A stretch of 64,000 nt of DNA from assembly GCA_963802765.1 (NCBI GenBank), contig CAWDJZ010000006.1, positions 186,001-250,000 of the forward strand, given 5' to 3'. The notes below the pieces were generated by a model, which was given only the letters and a program-made list of their open reading frames with translations, did no database searches and was not told the DNA's origin. The stretch's first letter is position 1, and each line of letters begins with the position of its first letter. Source of the stretch: Gaiellasilicea sp963802765 (GTDB lineage Bacteria > Actinomycetota > Thermoleophilia > Gaiellales > Gaiellaceae). The translations under genes and the position numbers were made by a program. This document shows, piece by piece, positions 38,752 through 48,026 of the stretch.

Positions 38752-39993
38752 TCAGACGGACCAGCGCGCTTCGAACTCGCGCTGCTTCGCCGTCGGCTCG
38801 CCGAGCTCGAGACCGAGGGTCGCGAGCTTCACCCGTGCGATCTCGCGGTCGAGCCCGTCTGGAAAGCGGTGCAAGCCGGGCTCGAGCCCACCGCCGGCGA
38901 GCAGGTGGACGGCGAGCGCCTGCACCGAGAACGAGAGGTCCATGATCTCGACCGGGTGGCCGTCGCCACCGGCGACGTTCGTCTGACGGCCTTCCGCGAG
39001 CACGTAGGCGTGGCCGCCGCGGGGCAGCTCGTGCTCAGTCACGCCGGGCCGCACCTCCTCGCCGGGGCCGAGTCCGTCGATCGCGACCTCCCGTTCGTGG
39101 TGGCCGCCGTTCGCGATCAGGACGCCGTCCTTGAGGAACCGCAGCGCTTCGGCCGGGACGCAGTCGATCGCCCCGGTCGCGGCGATCAGGACGTCGGCGT
39201 CGGGCAGCGCCTCCTCGAGCGTCGCGACCCGGTTCCCGTCCATGTGCGCCTCGAGGGCGGCCACCGGGTCGATCTCGACGACCGTGACACGGCCGCCGGC
39301 GCCCCGCGCCGCCCGGGCGAGGCCCTTGCCGACCCAGCCGTAGCCGACGATGCAGAACTCGCGGCCCGGGAAGGTGAGGTTCGTCAGCCGGTCGATCGCG
39401 GCGAGCGTGGACTGGCCCGTGCCGTAGCGGTTGTCGAAGAGATGCTTGCAGCGCGCGTCGTTCGCCGCGATTGCCGGGAACGTCAGCTTGCCGGCCGCTT
39501 CCAGCGCCCGCAGCCGTGCGACTCCCGTCGTCGTCTCCTCCGTGACGCCGGCGAGCCCCGCGGCGACCTCGGGACGGTGCTCGACGATCCGTGCCGTCAG
39601 CTCGCTGCCGTCGTCGACCACGATTTCCGGACGCGTGTCGGCGACCGCGAGCAGGTCCGCCTCGAACTCCGCCGGCGAGGCGCCGCGCCGCGCGTGCACC
39701 TCGATCCCCCGCGCGACGAGCGCCGCGCAGATCGCGTCCTGGGTCGAGCCGGGATTCGATCCTGACGCGACGACCTGCGCACCCGCGTCGGCGAGGATCG
39801 TCGCCAGGTACGCGGTCTTCGCCTCCAGGTGGACGACGACCGCGACCCTGCGCCCGCGAAGCGTTCCGTCGGCGAGCCGCTCGCGCGCAAGCCGGTTCAG
39901 CACGGGGGAGTGCTTCGCCACCCAGCCGATCCGCTGCTCACCCTCGGGCGCGAGCGACGGATCGGCGATGTTCGAACGCGCTTCGGCGCTCAC
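38752..39993 (-). CDS. ahcY: Adenosylhomocysteinase, archaeal/Thermotoga-type
   Basis: 413 residues from GTG 39993. That start is chosen because the -10-like TAGATT lies 7 nt upstream, so the earlier ATG (40011) would be outside the transcript. Hydrolyses S-adenosylhomocysteine to homocysteine and adenosine with a built-in NAD. Visible: VVHLEAKTAYLATIL, GSNPGSTQDAI, ANDARCKHLFDNRYGTGQS (the Lys/Asp of bacterial NDSVTKSKFDN are partly changed), the NAD Rossmann loop FCIVGYGWVGKGLA, and GGHHEREVAIDG. The C terminus ends FEARWSV instead of the KPDxYRY of the bacterial/eukaryotic type, as in the shorter archaeal-like form. Confidence 0.93.
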   Translation of the reverse strand: MSAEARSNIADPSLAPEGEQRIGWVAKHSPVLNRLARERLADGTLRGRRVAVVVHLEAKTAYLATILADAGAQVVASGSNPGSTQDAICAALVARGIEVHARRGASPAEFEADLLAVADTRPEIVVDDGSELTARIVEHRPEVAAGLAGVTEETTTGVARLRALEAAGKLTFPAIAANDARCKHLFDNRYGTGQSTLAAIDRLTNLTFPGREFCIVGYGWVGKGLARAARGAGGRVTVVEIDPVAALEAHMDGNRVATLEEALPDADVLIAATGAIDCVPAEALRFLKDGVLIANGGHHEREVAIDGLGPGEEVRPGVTEHELPRGGHAYVLAEGRQTNVAGGDGHPVEIMDLSFSVQALAVHLLAGGGLEPGLHRFPDGLDREIARVKLATLGLELGEPTAKQREFEARWSV

Positions 39994-40000
39994 GCGAGCG

Positions 40001-40006
40001 AATCTA
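40001..40006 (-). promoter_or_regulatory. -10-like TAGATT for leaderless ahcY
   Basis: On the minus strand TAGATT ends 7 nt before GTG 39993. It decides between the two candidate starts. Confidence 0.5.
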
Positions 40007-40021
40007 CCCACACGTCCGCTC

Positions 40022-40086
40022 GGGACGTGATGGGTCCTGGCCCCGCCATGTCTGCGAGGGACGTGACGGGCTCTGACCCCGACATG
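40022..40086. repeat. Two tandem 29-nt repeats, 36-nt period, between the DEAD-box gene and ahcY
   Basis: GGGACGTGA-Y-GGG...CCCCG-M-CATG occurs at 40022-40050 and 40058-40086, identical at 24 of 29 positions. Each unit can fold through GGG/CCC pairing (for example GGG-CTCTGA-CCC). REP-like in appearance; may influence ahcY transcription or terminate the helicase mRNA. Confidence 0.55.
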
Positions 40087-40101
40087 GCCGGAGCGGAGAC
40101 G

Positions 40102-41292
40102 TCAGATCTTGCGCCGCGGGCGCACCGGGCCCCATTTCGAGTTGCGGCGCTTGGAGGAGTAGACGAGCCGCGGAGGCGCGACCTTCATGCCTTCGCTCGC
40201 GAACTGCTCCGTGTGTCCGAGCATCCGCGCGACGTGGCTGACGTCGGCCTGCTGCTCCGGGAGCACGAGCGTCACGCCCGTGCCGTTCCGCCCCGCGCGA
40301 CCGGTGCGGCCGACGCGATGGACATACCCGATGTGCTCCTCCGGCGGGTCGAAGTTGATCACGTGCGTGATGTCGTCGAGGTCGAGGCCCCGCGCGGCGA
40401 CGTCCGTGGCGACGAGCGTCTTGATCGTGCCCTGCTCGAAGCGCTTGAGCGCCCGTTCGCGCTGGCTCTGGTTCATGTCGCCGTGCATCGCGACCGCACT
40501 GACGTCGTGGCGGGCGAGCTTCTGGACGAGCCGGTCCGCGCCCCGCTTCGTGCGGACGAAGACGAGCACGAGACCGCGCTCCTGCGCCAGGAGGCCGGCG
40601 AGCGTCTCGACCTTGTTCTCGGCCGTGACGGGCACGAAGCGATGGTCGACCTCCCCCTGCTCTTGGTCGGGCGTCAGTTGCGCCTCGAACCGCGACGGAT
40701 TCGTCGTGTAGGCCCGTGCGAGCTCGCCGACCTTGCCGTCGAGGGTGGCGGAGAAGAACATCGTCTGCCGTTTCCGGGGCAGCCGGGCGACGATCCGGTC
40801 GACCTGAGGCTGGAAGCCCATGTCGAGCATCCGGTCGGCCTCGTCGAGGACGAGGATCTGGACGCCGTCGAGCGAGACGATCTTCCGCTCGACCAGGTCC
40901 TGGAGGCGGCCCGGCGTCGCGACGAGGATGTGCGCGGCACGGGCCGTCTTCGCCTGCGACGAGATCGAGACGCCGCCGTAGACGGCCGCGATCTGGAGAT
41001 CACGGGCAGGTGCGATCGTTCCGAGCTCCGCCGCGACCTGGGCGGCGAGCTCGCGGGTCGGCACCAGCACGAGGCCGGTCGGACGCTTGTCGCTCGGGTC
41101 GAGCCGCTCGACGAGCGGCACCGCGAAAGCGATCGTCTTGCCGGAGCCCGTCGGCGACTTCGCGAGGACATCGCGGCCGGCGAGCGCGTCCGGCAGGACG
41201 AGCCCCTGGATCCTGAAGGGAGCGTGGATGTCGCGCTCCGCCAGCGCCAGTGCGACGCGTGCGGACACACCCAGCTCGAGGAAAGACTGCAT
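40102..41292 (-). CDS. DEAD-box ATP-dependent RNA helicase
   Basis: 396 residues from ATG 41292. All motifs are present: Q motif (FRIQGLVLP, with F upstream), I AKSPTGSGKT, Ia PTRELAAQV, Ib TPGRLQDL, II VLDEADRMLDMGF, III FFSATLDG, IV VLVFVRTKRGADRL, V ATDVAARGLDLDDITHVINFD and VI YVHRVGRTGRAG. The C terminus is a short basic tail (SKRRNSKWGPVRPRRKI) instead of the long RGG or DbpA-type extension. It unwinds RNA duplexes, probably in ribosome assembly or mRNA decay, or at low temperature. The longer upstream ATG (41376) adds an Arg-rich low-conservation stretch. A weak SD (AAGGAG) is 13 nt upstream. Confidence 0.94.
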   Translation of the reverse strand: MQSFLELGVSARVALALAERDIHAPFRIQGLVLPDALAGRDVLAKSPTGSGKTIAFAVPLVERLDPSDKRPTGLVLVPTRELAAQVAAELGTIAPARDLQIAAVYGGVSISSQAKTARAAHILVATPGRLQDLVERKIVSLDGVQILVLDEADRMLDMGFQPQVDRIVARLPRKRQTMFFSATLDGKVGELARAYTTNPSRFEAQLTPDQEQGEVDHRFVPVTAENKVETLAGLLAQERGLVLVFVRTKRGADRLVQKLARHDVSAVAMHGDMNQSQRERALKRFEQGTIKTLVATDVAARGLDLDDITHVINFDPPEEHIGYVHRVGRTGRAGRNGTGVTLVLPEQQADVSHVARMLGHTEQFASEGMKVAPPRLVYSSKRRNSKWGPVRPRRKI

Positions 41293-41435
41293 GTTCGATT
41301 CGACTCCTTCGTGTTCGGTCGAGATCCGCCTGCCTCGACCGCCGACGCGCAGCGCCGGGAAATCCAAGGAGAACAAACCTCACGGGACGACACCACGTCG
41401 TCCGTACGGAGCAAGGTAGCAGCAGGTCACCGCGC

Positions 41436-41441
41436 TAGGGT
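41436..41441 (+). promoter_or_regulatory. -10-like TAGGGT for the leaderless aminotransferase gene
   Basis: TAGGGT ends 6 nt before ATG 41448. Part of the TAGNNT series. Confidence 0.45.
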
Positions 41442-41447
41442 GCGGCG

Positions 41448-42515
41448 ATGATCTCCTTTGCCAGGGGGGCGCCTGCGCCGGAGTGCATCGACGCCGAGCT
41501 GCTCGCCGACTGCGTGCGTGCCGCGATCGAGCGCGACCCGACCGTGCTCGCCTACGGGCCCGGCGGCGGATACGGCCCGCTCCGGGAGCGCCTGGCCGCG
41601 CAGCATGGCGTCGAGCCGGGCCGCGTCCTCCTGACGTCCGGTGCGCTGCAGGGCTTCGTCTTCTACGCCGAGGAGCTGCTCGCCGAGCGGCCCGGTCGCG
41701 TGCTCGTGGAGGCACCCACCTACGACCGGCCGCTGAAGATCCTCGCTCGGCTCGGCGCCGACGTGCGCGCGGTGCCCATGGACGACGAGGGGCTCGAGCC
41801 CGATGCGCTCGCCCGCGAGCTCGGCGCCGGCACAACGAGCTTTGTCTACACGATCCCGACCTTCCAGAACCCGAGTGGGAGGACGCTCTCGGTCGAGCGG
41901 CGCCGCCGGGTGATCGAGCTCGTCACCGAGCATGGCGTGCCCATGCTCGAGGACGACCCGTACGGGCTCGTCCGCTATGACGGCGAGCCTCCGCCCTCGC
42001 TCTTCGACCTCGAGGGCGGCGCGCTCGTCACCTATGCGTCCTCTTATTCGAAGACCGTTGCGCCGGGAGTTCGCGTCGGCTGGTTCGTCGCCCCGGCAGA
42101 CCTCGCGGCTCGGATCGAGGCGCGGGCCGTCTCGACGTACATCTCGCCGCCCTTCCTCGGCCAGGCGACCGTGCACGAGCTGATCGAGCGGGGCGCGTAC
42201 GAGCCGAACCTGGAGCGAATCCGCGGCCTGCTCCGACGCCGCCGTGACACGATGCGGGCCGCGCTCGACCGCGAGCTCCGCGGCCGCGCGACCTGGAGCG
42301 AGCCCGAGGGTGGCTACTTCGTCTGGGCCGATCTGCCGGCGGATACGCGTGAGCTGCTGGCCCGTGCCGAGGCGGCCGGCGTCACCTTCGTGCCGGGCTC
42401 GGACTTCTTCCCGAACGGGAACGGGACGCGCTCCGCGCGGTTTGCGTTCAGCTACTCGTCGCCCTCGGAGATCGACGAGGGCGTTTCGGTGCTCGCCTCC
42501 TGCATCGCCGACTGA
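41448..42515 (+). CDS. Class I/II PLP aminotransferase (LysN/2-aminoadipate transaminase-like)
   Basis: 355 residues, no N-terminal HTH, so not a MocR regulator although closely related in fold. Landmarks: YGPGGGYGPLRERLAAQHG, TSGALQGFVFYAEELL, EAPTYDRPLKIL, IPTFQNPSGRTLS (the PLP Asn-Pro), MLEDDPYGLVRYDG (PLP Asp, Tyr), Schiff-base Lys in YASSYSKTVAPGVRVGW and the substrate-carboxylate Arg in SARFAFSYSSP. The subgroup acts on aminoadipate, aromatic or branched amino acids. Its 3' end overlaps the converging LapA-like gene by 64 nt. Confidence 0.88.
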   Translation: MISFARGAPAPECIDAELLADCVRAAIERDPTVLAYGPGGGYGPLRERLAAQHGVEPGRVLLTSGALQGFVFYAEELLAERPGRVLVEAPTYDRPLKILARLGADVRAVPMDDEGLEPDALARELGAGTTSFVYTIPTFQNPSGRTLSVERRRRVIELVTEHGVPMLEDDPYGLVRYDGEPPPSLFDLEGGALVTYASSYSKTVAPGVRVGWFVAPADLAARIEARAVSTYISPPFLGQATVHELIERGAYEPNLERIRGLLRRRRDTMRAALDRELRGRATWSEPEGGYFVWADLPADTRELLARAEAAGVTFVPGSDFFPNGNGTRSARFAFSYSSPSEIDEGVSVLASCIAD

Positions 42516-42748
42516 CGTCGGCGGTAGAGCTGGGAGAGCAGCACGCCTCCGACGAGCCCGGCGACCAGCGAGAGCAGGATCACCCAGATCAGCGATGTCC
42601 TCGCCGTGCCGATCACGAAGTCGACCGAGGCTTCCTCATCGTTGCCGACGACGAACGCGATCAGGTACGCGCCGATCAGGATCAGGATTCCGAGCCGGAG
42701 CCAGACTCGCGGCTGCCAGCCGAGATCGCGGTCGCGCCGAGTCTCCAC
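42452..42748 (-). CDS. LapA (DUF1049)-like two-helix membrane protein
   Basis: 98 residues. Helices at ~18-36 (LGILILIGAYLIAFVVG) and ~51-73 (SLIWVILLSLVAGLVGGVLL) separated by NDEEASVDFVIGTARTS, the N-x-x-x-V-x-F-x-x hallmark of LapA/YciS-type proteins. The C-terminal tail is polar. E. coli LapA helps control LPS assembly, but actinobacterial homologues are uncharacterised. Convergent overlap of 64 nt with the aminotransferase gene. Confidence 0.75.
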   Translation of the reverse strand: METRRDRDLGWQPRVWLRLGILILIGAYLIAFVVGNDEEASVDFVIGTARTSLIWVILLSLVAGLVGGVLLSQLYRRRQSAMQEASTETPSSISEGDE

Positions 42749-42769
42749 GGCGCAGACTCTACTCGGCGG

Positions 42770-42949
42770 TCAGGCCGTAGCGAACGTCGGCTGCAGGGCC
42801 GGAAGCGGGATGAGCGGCGGTTGGCGGGGCGGCTCGAGCGTGGCCTTGGCGAGCCGAAACGTTGGGCACGGGTTGTCGCCGGGCAGCGCGCACAACCCGG
42901 CGCGGCGGAAGTAGCAGTCGCTGCAGCTTGCTTCAGACAGTTTGCCCAT
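42770..42949 (-). CDS. Small Cys-rich protein (59 aa), possible metal binder
   Basis: ATG 42949 has AGAGG 5 nt upstream. Begins MGKLSEASCSDCYFRRAGLC and has four cysteines spaced C-x2-C-x7-C-x7-C (CSDC, GLC, NPC) followed by a Pro-rich tail. The pattern suggests a zinc ribbon or a small Fe-S site. I do not recognise a named family. Located between the LapA-like gene and the PDZ-Lon gene. Confidence 0.6.
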   Translation of the reverse strand: MGKLSEASCSDCYFRRAGLCALPGDNPCPTFRLAKATLEPPRQPPLIPLPALQPTFATA

Positions 42950-43078
42950 CGGACCTCTTGCTCGTGTGGCGACCCCTCGCCGACATGGGCATTCTGGCCA
43001 TGACCGTCGGCGGCGGCAAGTTCTCGCCGGACGAAAAGGGTGCAATTTCCGGAGCTTTCGGCAGCTGAAAAATCGCTG

Positions 43079-44077
43079 CTAACTACGGTTTTCCGGCAGG
43101 GTTGCCAACTCACGCAACGCCTGTCGAAAACTCTCCACAGGGATCACCCGGAGATCCCCCGCGTAGCGGCGCGCGACCTCCGCGTTTTCCCCAGCCGGAA
43201 CGAGGAAGACATCCGCTCCCGCCCTTCTCGCGCCGATCACCTTCTGTTTGACCCCTCCGACCGGGACGACGGAGCCGTCGAGCTCGATCTCTCCAGTCGC
43301 GGCGACGTTGAGGCCGCGATCGATGTTGCCGCGGAGCGACTCGGCGATCTCGAGTGCGAAGGCCAGCCCCGCGGACGGGCCGCCGACGCCACCGAGGTCG
43401 ATCTCGACCTCGCGCGGCAGCTGGATGTCGGCCGACTGCTCGATCTGGACGCCGATCACGGGCCGCCCCTTTTCCTGCGGGCTCTCGACCGTGCCGACCT
43501 CGACGGTGCGGGTCGCGCCGCCGCGGCGGACGCGCAGCCGAACCGCGTCGCCAGGCTCGTGCTCCCCGATCAGGCGCCGCAAGTCCTCCGGCGTCTTCAC
43601 CGGCGAGCCGTCGACTCCGACGATCACGTCGGTCGGCTCGAGCTTGCCGTCGGCCGGCGCGCCGTTCGCGACGGCGGCCACGAGGGCTCCCTCGGGCTCG
43701 GCGCTGACGTCGTAGCCGAGCTCGCGCAGCGCGACAGCGGCGGCGATCTCCTGCGAGCGGTCCATCTGGCGCAGGTTCTGCCGGCGACGCTCGGCGAAGC
43801 TCGACCCGGGCGGGACGAGCGCCTGCTCGGGGACGAGGTCTGCTCCGTCCGGCCGGGCGGCCGAGACGAGCTCCTCCAGGAACGAGGCCTTGCGCACGAC
43901 CACGTCGACGTAGTAGATGCCGCCGGGCGGCGACGGCTTCTCTCCCTCGACCGTGACGCGGTCCGCGAGCGGCTTCGCTTCGTCGGGCAGGAAGAGATAG
44001 TCGTCGGAGGGCAGAAGCCACGTCGCCCCGATCGCGAGCACGCCGAGCATCAGCCCGGCCAGGAGGATCTTCTTCAC
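43079..44077 (-). CDS. Membrane-anchored PDZ-Lon (S16) protease, YlbL-like
   Basis: 332 residues. An N-terminal membrane anchor (KKILLAGLMLGVLAIGATWLL), a PDZ domain (~150-230: ALVAAVANGAPADGKLEPTDVIVGVDG), then a Lon-type catalytic domain with Ser in GGVGGPSAGLAFALEI and Lys in VGGVKQKVIGARRAGADVF. The Ser-Lys dyad is intact, so it should be an active periplasmic/extracytoplasmic protease. Bacillus YlbL degrades the SOS cell-division inhibitor YneA. The ATG overlaps the stop of the SDR gene (ATGA), making it the last gene of an idh-mdh-SDR-protease operon. Confidence 0.92.
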   Translation of the reverse strand: MKKILLAGLMLGVLAIGATWLLPSDDYLFLPDEAKPLADRVTVEGEKPSPPGGIYYVDVVVRKASFLEELVSAARPDGADLVPEQALVPPGSSFAERRRQNLRQMDRSQEIAAAVALRELGYDVSAEPEGALVAAVANGAPADGKLEPTDVIVGVDGSPVKTPEDLRRLIGEHEPGDAVRLRVRRGGATRTVEVGTVESPQEKGRPVIGVQIEQSADIQLPREVEIDLGGVGGPSAGLAFALEIAESLRGNIDRGLNVAATGEIELDGSVVPVGGVKQKVIGARRAGADVFLVPAGENAEVARRYAGDLRVIPVESFRQALRELATLPENRS

Positions 44078-44817
44078 AGGAGGCCGCGGGTCAGGCCGCC
44101 GTCGACGACCACGGTCGTGCCGGTCACGTAGGCGGCCCGGTCGGAGGCGAGGAAGCAGACGACGTCGCCCACTTCACGCGTCGCAGCGAGCCGGCCGAGC
44201 GGGATCGCGGCGAGGTCGGCTTCGCTCGGGCCGTCGGGATAGACCTCGCGGACCCGCTCGGTGTCGATCCGGCCTGGAGCGACGGCGTTGACCGTGATCC
44301 CCGACGGCCCGAGCTCGCGGGAGAGGGTCTTGAGCCACCCGGTCAGCCCTGGTCGGACAGCGCTCGAGAGCGCGAGGTTGTCGATCGGCTCCTTCACCGA
44401 GGTCGAGGTGATCGCGACGACGCGGCCGCGCCCGCTCGCCTCCAGGTGGGGGCGGCAGAGGCGGACCAGCCGGACCGCGGAGAGAAGGAGCAGCGCGACG
44501 GCGCTCTCCACCTGCTCGTCGGTGACGTCGGCCGCGCGCGTGCGGGGCGGGCCACCCGAGTTGAGGACGAGCACGTCGACACCGCCGAAAGACTCGACCG
44601 TGCGCTCCACGAGCCGCTCGAGGTCGGCGGCGTTCGCGACGTCGCCCGGGACCGCGAGCGCACCCAACCGGCCCGCCTCGCGCTCGAGCGCCTCCCGCCC
44701 GCGCGCGAGCATGGCGACGTTCGCGCCCTCTCCGGCGAGCGCCTCCGCGCAGGCGAGCCCGATTCCGGCCGACGCGCCGCAGACGATCGCCGTGCGTCCG
44801 CGGAGGCCGAGGTCCAT
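44074..44817 (-). CDS. SDR oxidoreductase lacking the usual Tyr-x3-Lys pair
   Basis: 247 residues, FabG-like overall: cofactor loop VCGASAGIGLACAEALAGEG, LVLNSGG (the NNAG equivalent is NSGG), VVAITSTSVKEP, and a C-terminal TGTTVVVDGGL. At the catalytic position the canonical YxxxK is replaced by SSAVR (NLALSSAVRPGLTGWLK), so Tyr is Ser and Lys is Arg. The LS-x-A-V-R-P/A-G pattern recurs in a divergent SDR clade, so it is probably not a sequencing error. The reaction is unknown; a non-classical mechanism or loss of activity is possible. Between mdh (6 nt) and the protease gene (ATGA overlap). Confidence 0.82.
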   Translation of the reverse strand: MDLGLRGRTAIVCGASAGIGLACAEALAGEGANVAMLARGREALEREAGRLGALAVPGDVANAADLERLVERTVESFGGVDVLVLNSGGPPRTRAADVTDEQVESAVALLLLSAVRLVRLCRPHLEASGRGRVVAITSTSVKEPIDNLALSSAVRPGLTGWLKTLSRELGPSGITVNAVAPGRIDTERVREVYPDGPSEADLAAIPLGRLAATREVGDVVCFLASDRAAYVTGTTVVVDGGLTRGLL

Positions 44818-44823
44818 CGCTAC

Positions 44824-45743
44824 CTAAGTGGTCAGGACGGAGACGACGTCGCGGACGGCGTCCGCCGACGCTTGCAGTGCCTGCTGCTCCGACTCGTCCA
44901 GGTCGAGCTCGACGATCCGCTCGATGCCGTTCGAGCCGAGCACGACCGGGACGCCCATGTAGAGCCCCTCGATGCCGTACTCGCCCTCCAGATAGGCAGT
45001 GCAGGGCAGGACGCGCTTCTCGTCGAGGACGATCGCGTCGACCATCTGCGCCGCCGCTGCGCCGGGCGCATACCACGCGGAGGTGCCGAGCAGGTTGACG
45101 AGCTCCCCGCCTCCCTTCGCCGTCCGCTCGACCATCGCCTGGACCCGGTCCTCCGCCACGAGCTTGCGCAGTGGGATCCCGCCGACGGTCGTCGCCGAGA
45201 CGACCGGGACCATCTGGTCGCCGTGGCCGCCGAGCACCATCGCGGTCACGTCCTTGATCGACATGCCGGTCTCCCAGGCGATGAAGGCCGAGAAGCGGGC
45301 CGTGTCGAGGATGCCCGCCATCCCGAAGACCCGCTCCTTGGGGAAGCCGGACACGTTCTTGGCCACGTGGCACATCGCGTCGAGCGGGTTCGACACGACG
45401 ATCAGGATCGCGTCCGGGCTGGCGCCCAGCACCTGCTCGGTGACGGACTTGACGATCCCCTCGTTCGTCGTCACGAGGTCGTCGCGGCTCATCCCGGGCT
45501 GGCGCGGGAGGCCCGCCGTGATCACGACCACCTCCGAGCCGGCCGTCTCCTCGTAGCCGTTCGAGCCGGTCACGCTCGCCTCGTACCCGAGCACCGCGGC
45601 GGCCTGGTTGATGTCCAGAGCCTTGCCCTGCGGCAACCCCTCCTTGATGTCCACGAGCACGACATCGGCGTAGTCGCGCCGCGCGAGCTCCTGCGCGCAG
45701 GTGGCGCCGACCGCGCCGGCCCCGACGACGGTGACCTTCCTTC

Positions 45744-45747
<4 letters not shown>
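44824..45747 (-). CDS. mdh: Malate dehydrogenase (LDH-like, NAD-dependent)
   Basis: 307 residues from GTG 45747, which overlaps the idh stop (GTGA). NAD loop VTVVGAGAVGATCAQELA, acidic Asp in VVLVDIKEG (NAD preference), substrate loop ITAGLPRQPGMSRDDL (Arg residues of the MDH-specific APRKPGMSRDDL type), VVSNPLDAMCHV, catalytic His in MVLGGHGDQMVP. The PGMSRDDL loop marks malate instead of lactate dehydrogenase. Oxidises malate to oxaloacetate in the TCA cycle. Encoded with isocitrate dehydrogenase and back to back with two citrate synthases. Confidence 0.95.
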
Positions 45748-46835
<1,088 letters not shown>

Positions 46836-46845
46836 TCGGCGGCGG

Positions 46846-46885
46846 ACTCTACCGACCGATTGTGCGAAGCCGTTGCGGGTAATGT
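46846..46885. promoter_or_regulatory. Divergent leaderless promoters of idh and the first citrate synthase gene
   Basis: Minus strand TAGAGT (46851-46846) ends 10 nt before the idh ATG. Plus strand TAATGT (46880-46885) ends 7 nt before the citrate synthase ATG at 46893. The whole divergent region is 57 bp. Confidence 0.45.
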
Positions 46886-46892
46886 CCCCGCG

Positions 46893-48026
46893 ATGGCAGG
46901 CCCGAAGAAGTCCGTCGCGCTCTCAGGCGTCTCGGTCGCGGAGACGAGCATCTGCTCGATCGATCCGGACGAGGGCATCCTGATGTACCGCGGCTACGAC
47001 ATCGCGGAGCTGGCCGACCATGCGAGCTACGAGGAGGTCGCCTTCCTCCTGCTCGAGGGCGAGCTGCCGTCAGACGAGGAGCTCGAGTCGTTCGCCGAGC
47101 AGCTGGCCGCCGCGCGGGAGCTGCCCGGGGCGGCGGCCACGATCGTCGACGGGAACGCGATGGACGCGTCGCCGATGGAGACGCTGCGCACGGCTGTGTC
47201 CGCGCTCTCCTTCTCCGACCCCGCCGAGGATGCGGTCGACCGCGAGAACGAATCCCGGAAGGCGGTGGCCTTGATCGCGCAGCTGCCGACGATCATCGCG
47301 CGCTACGAGCGCCGCCGCCGCGGCGAGCCGGTCGTCGCGCCCGATCCGTCGCTCGGCTACGCGGAGAACTTCCTGACGATGCTCCGCGGCGAGGCGCCCA
47401 CGGCGGCGGAGGCGCGCGCCTTCGAGGTGGCGATGATCCTCCACGCCGAGCACGAGATGAACGCGTCGACGTTCACGGCCCGCGTCGTCGCCGGGACGAA
47501 CGCCGACATGCACTCCGCGATCGTGGCCGCGATCTGCGCCCTCAAGGGGCCGCTGCACGGCGGCGCCAACCAGGCGGCGATGGCCATGTTCGAGGAGTTC
47601 GGCTCCGCCGACCGCGTCGCCGAGGGCGTGCGCGCCCGGCTGGAGGCGAAACGGACCCTGTACGGCTTCGGCCACCCGCTGTATCGGGCGATGGACCCGC
47701 GGGCGCCGATCCTGCGCCGGCTCTCGGAGGAGTTCGCCGACGGCGCCGAGCCCAACTTCCTCGAGATCGCGAGCACCGCGGAGCGCGAGGTGTACGAGCA
47801 GAAGGGGCTCTGGCCGAACGTCGACCTCTACTCGGGCGTCCTCTACCACGGGCTCGGGATCCCGACCGACCTCTTCATCCCGCTCTTCGAGATGAGCCGC
47901 GTCGCCGGGCAGGCGGCGCACGTGCTCGAGCAACACGCGGGCGGCAAGATCATCCGTCCGAGCGCCGAGTATGTCGGCGAGCCGCCGCGGGACTACCCCG
48001 TGCGCGAGCTGCGGGGCGGACGATGA
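46893..48026 (+). CDS. Citrate synthase (type II-like small form), first of a tandem pair
   Basis: 377 residues. ICSIDPDEGILMYRGYDIAELADHASYEEVAFLLLEGELP is the standard N terminus; the three catalytic residues are in HAEHEMNASTF (His), GFGHPLYRAMDPRA (His) and NVDLYSGVLYHGLGIP (Asp). Condenses oxaloacetate and acetyl-CoA; a 2-methylcitrate synthase role is possible, since this length fits both and an acyl-CoA carboxylase is nearby. Its stop overlaps the next citrate synthase ATG (ATGA), implying stoichiometric co-translation. Confidence 0.93.
   Translation: MAGPKKSVALSGVSVAETSICSIDPDEGILMYRGYDIAELADHASYEEVAFLLLEGELPSDEELESFAEQLAAARELPGAAATIVDGNAMDASPMETLRTAVSALSFSDPAEDAVDRENESRKAVALIAQLPTIIARYERRRRGEPVVAPDPSLGYAENFLTMLRGEAPTAAEARAFEVAMILHAEHEMNASTFTARVVAGTNADMHSAIVAAICALKGPLHGGANQAAMAMFEEFGSADRVAEGVRARLEAKRTLYGFGHPLYRAMDPRAPILRRLSEEFADGAEPNFLEIASTAEREVYEQKGLWPNVDLYSGVLYHGLGIPTDLFIPLFEMSRVAGQAAHVLEQHAGGKIIRPSAEYVGEPPRDYPVRELRGGR

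Noticed and set aside
37984..40086. Genomic island or phage remnant around the secreted nuclease
   Set aside because: GC content and codon bias match the neighbours and no integrase, tRNA border or phage gene is seen.
41448..42515. MocR-type transcriptional regulator
   Set aside because: No N-terminal HTH domain; the aminotransferase fold starts at residue 1.
42770..43045. Longer Arg-rich N-terminal extension of the Cys-rich small protein
   Set aside because: The upstream part is low-complexity Arg/Pro/Cys; ATG 42949 has a good SD.
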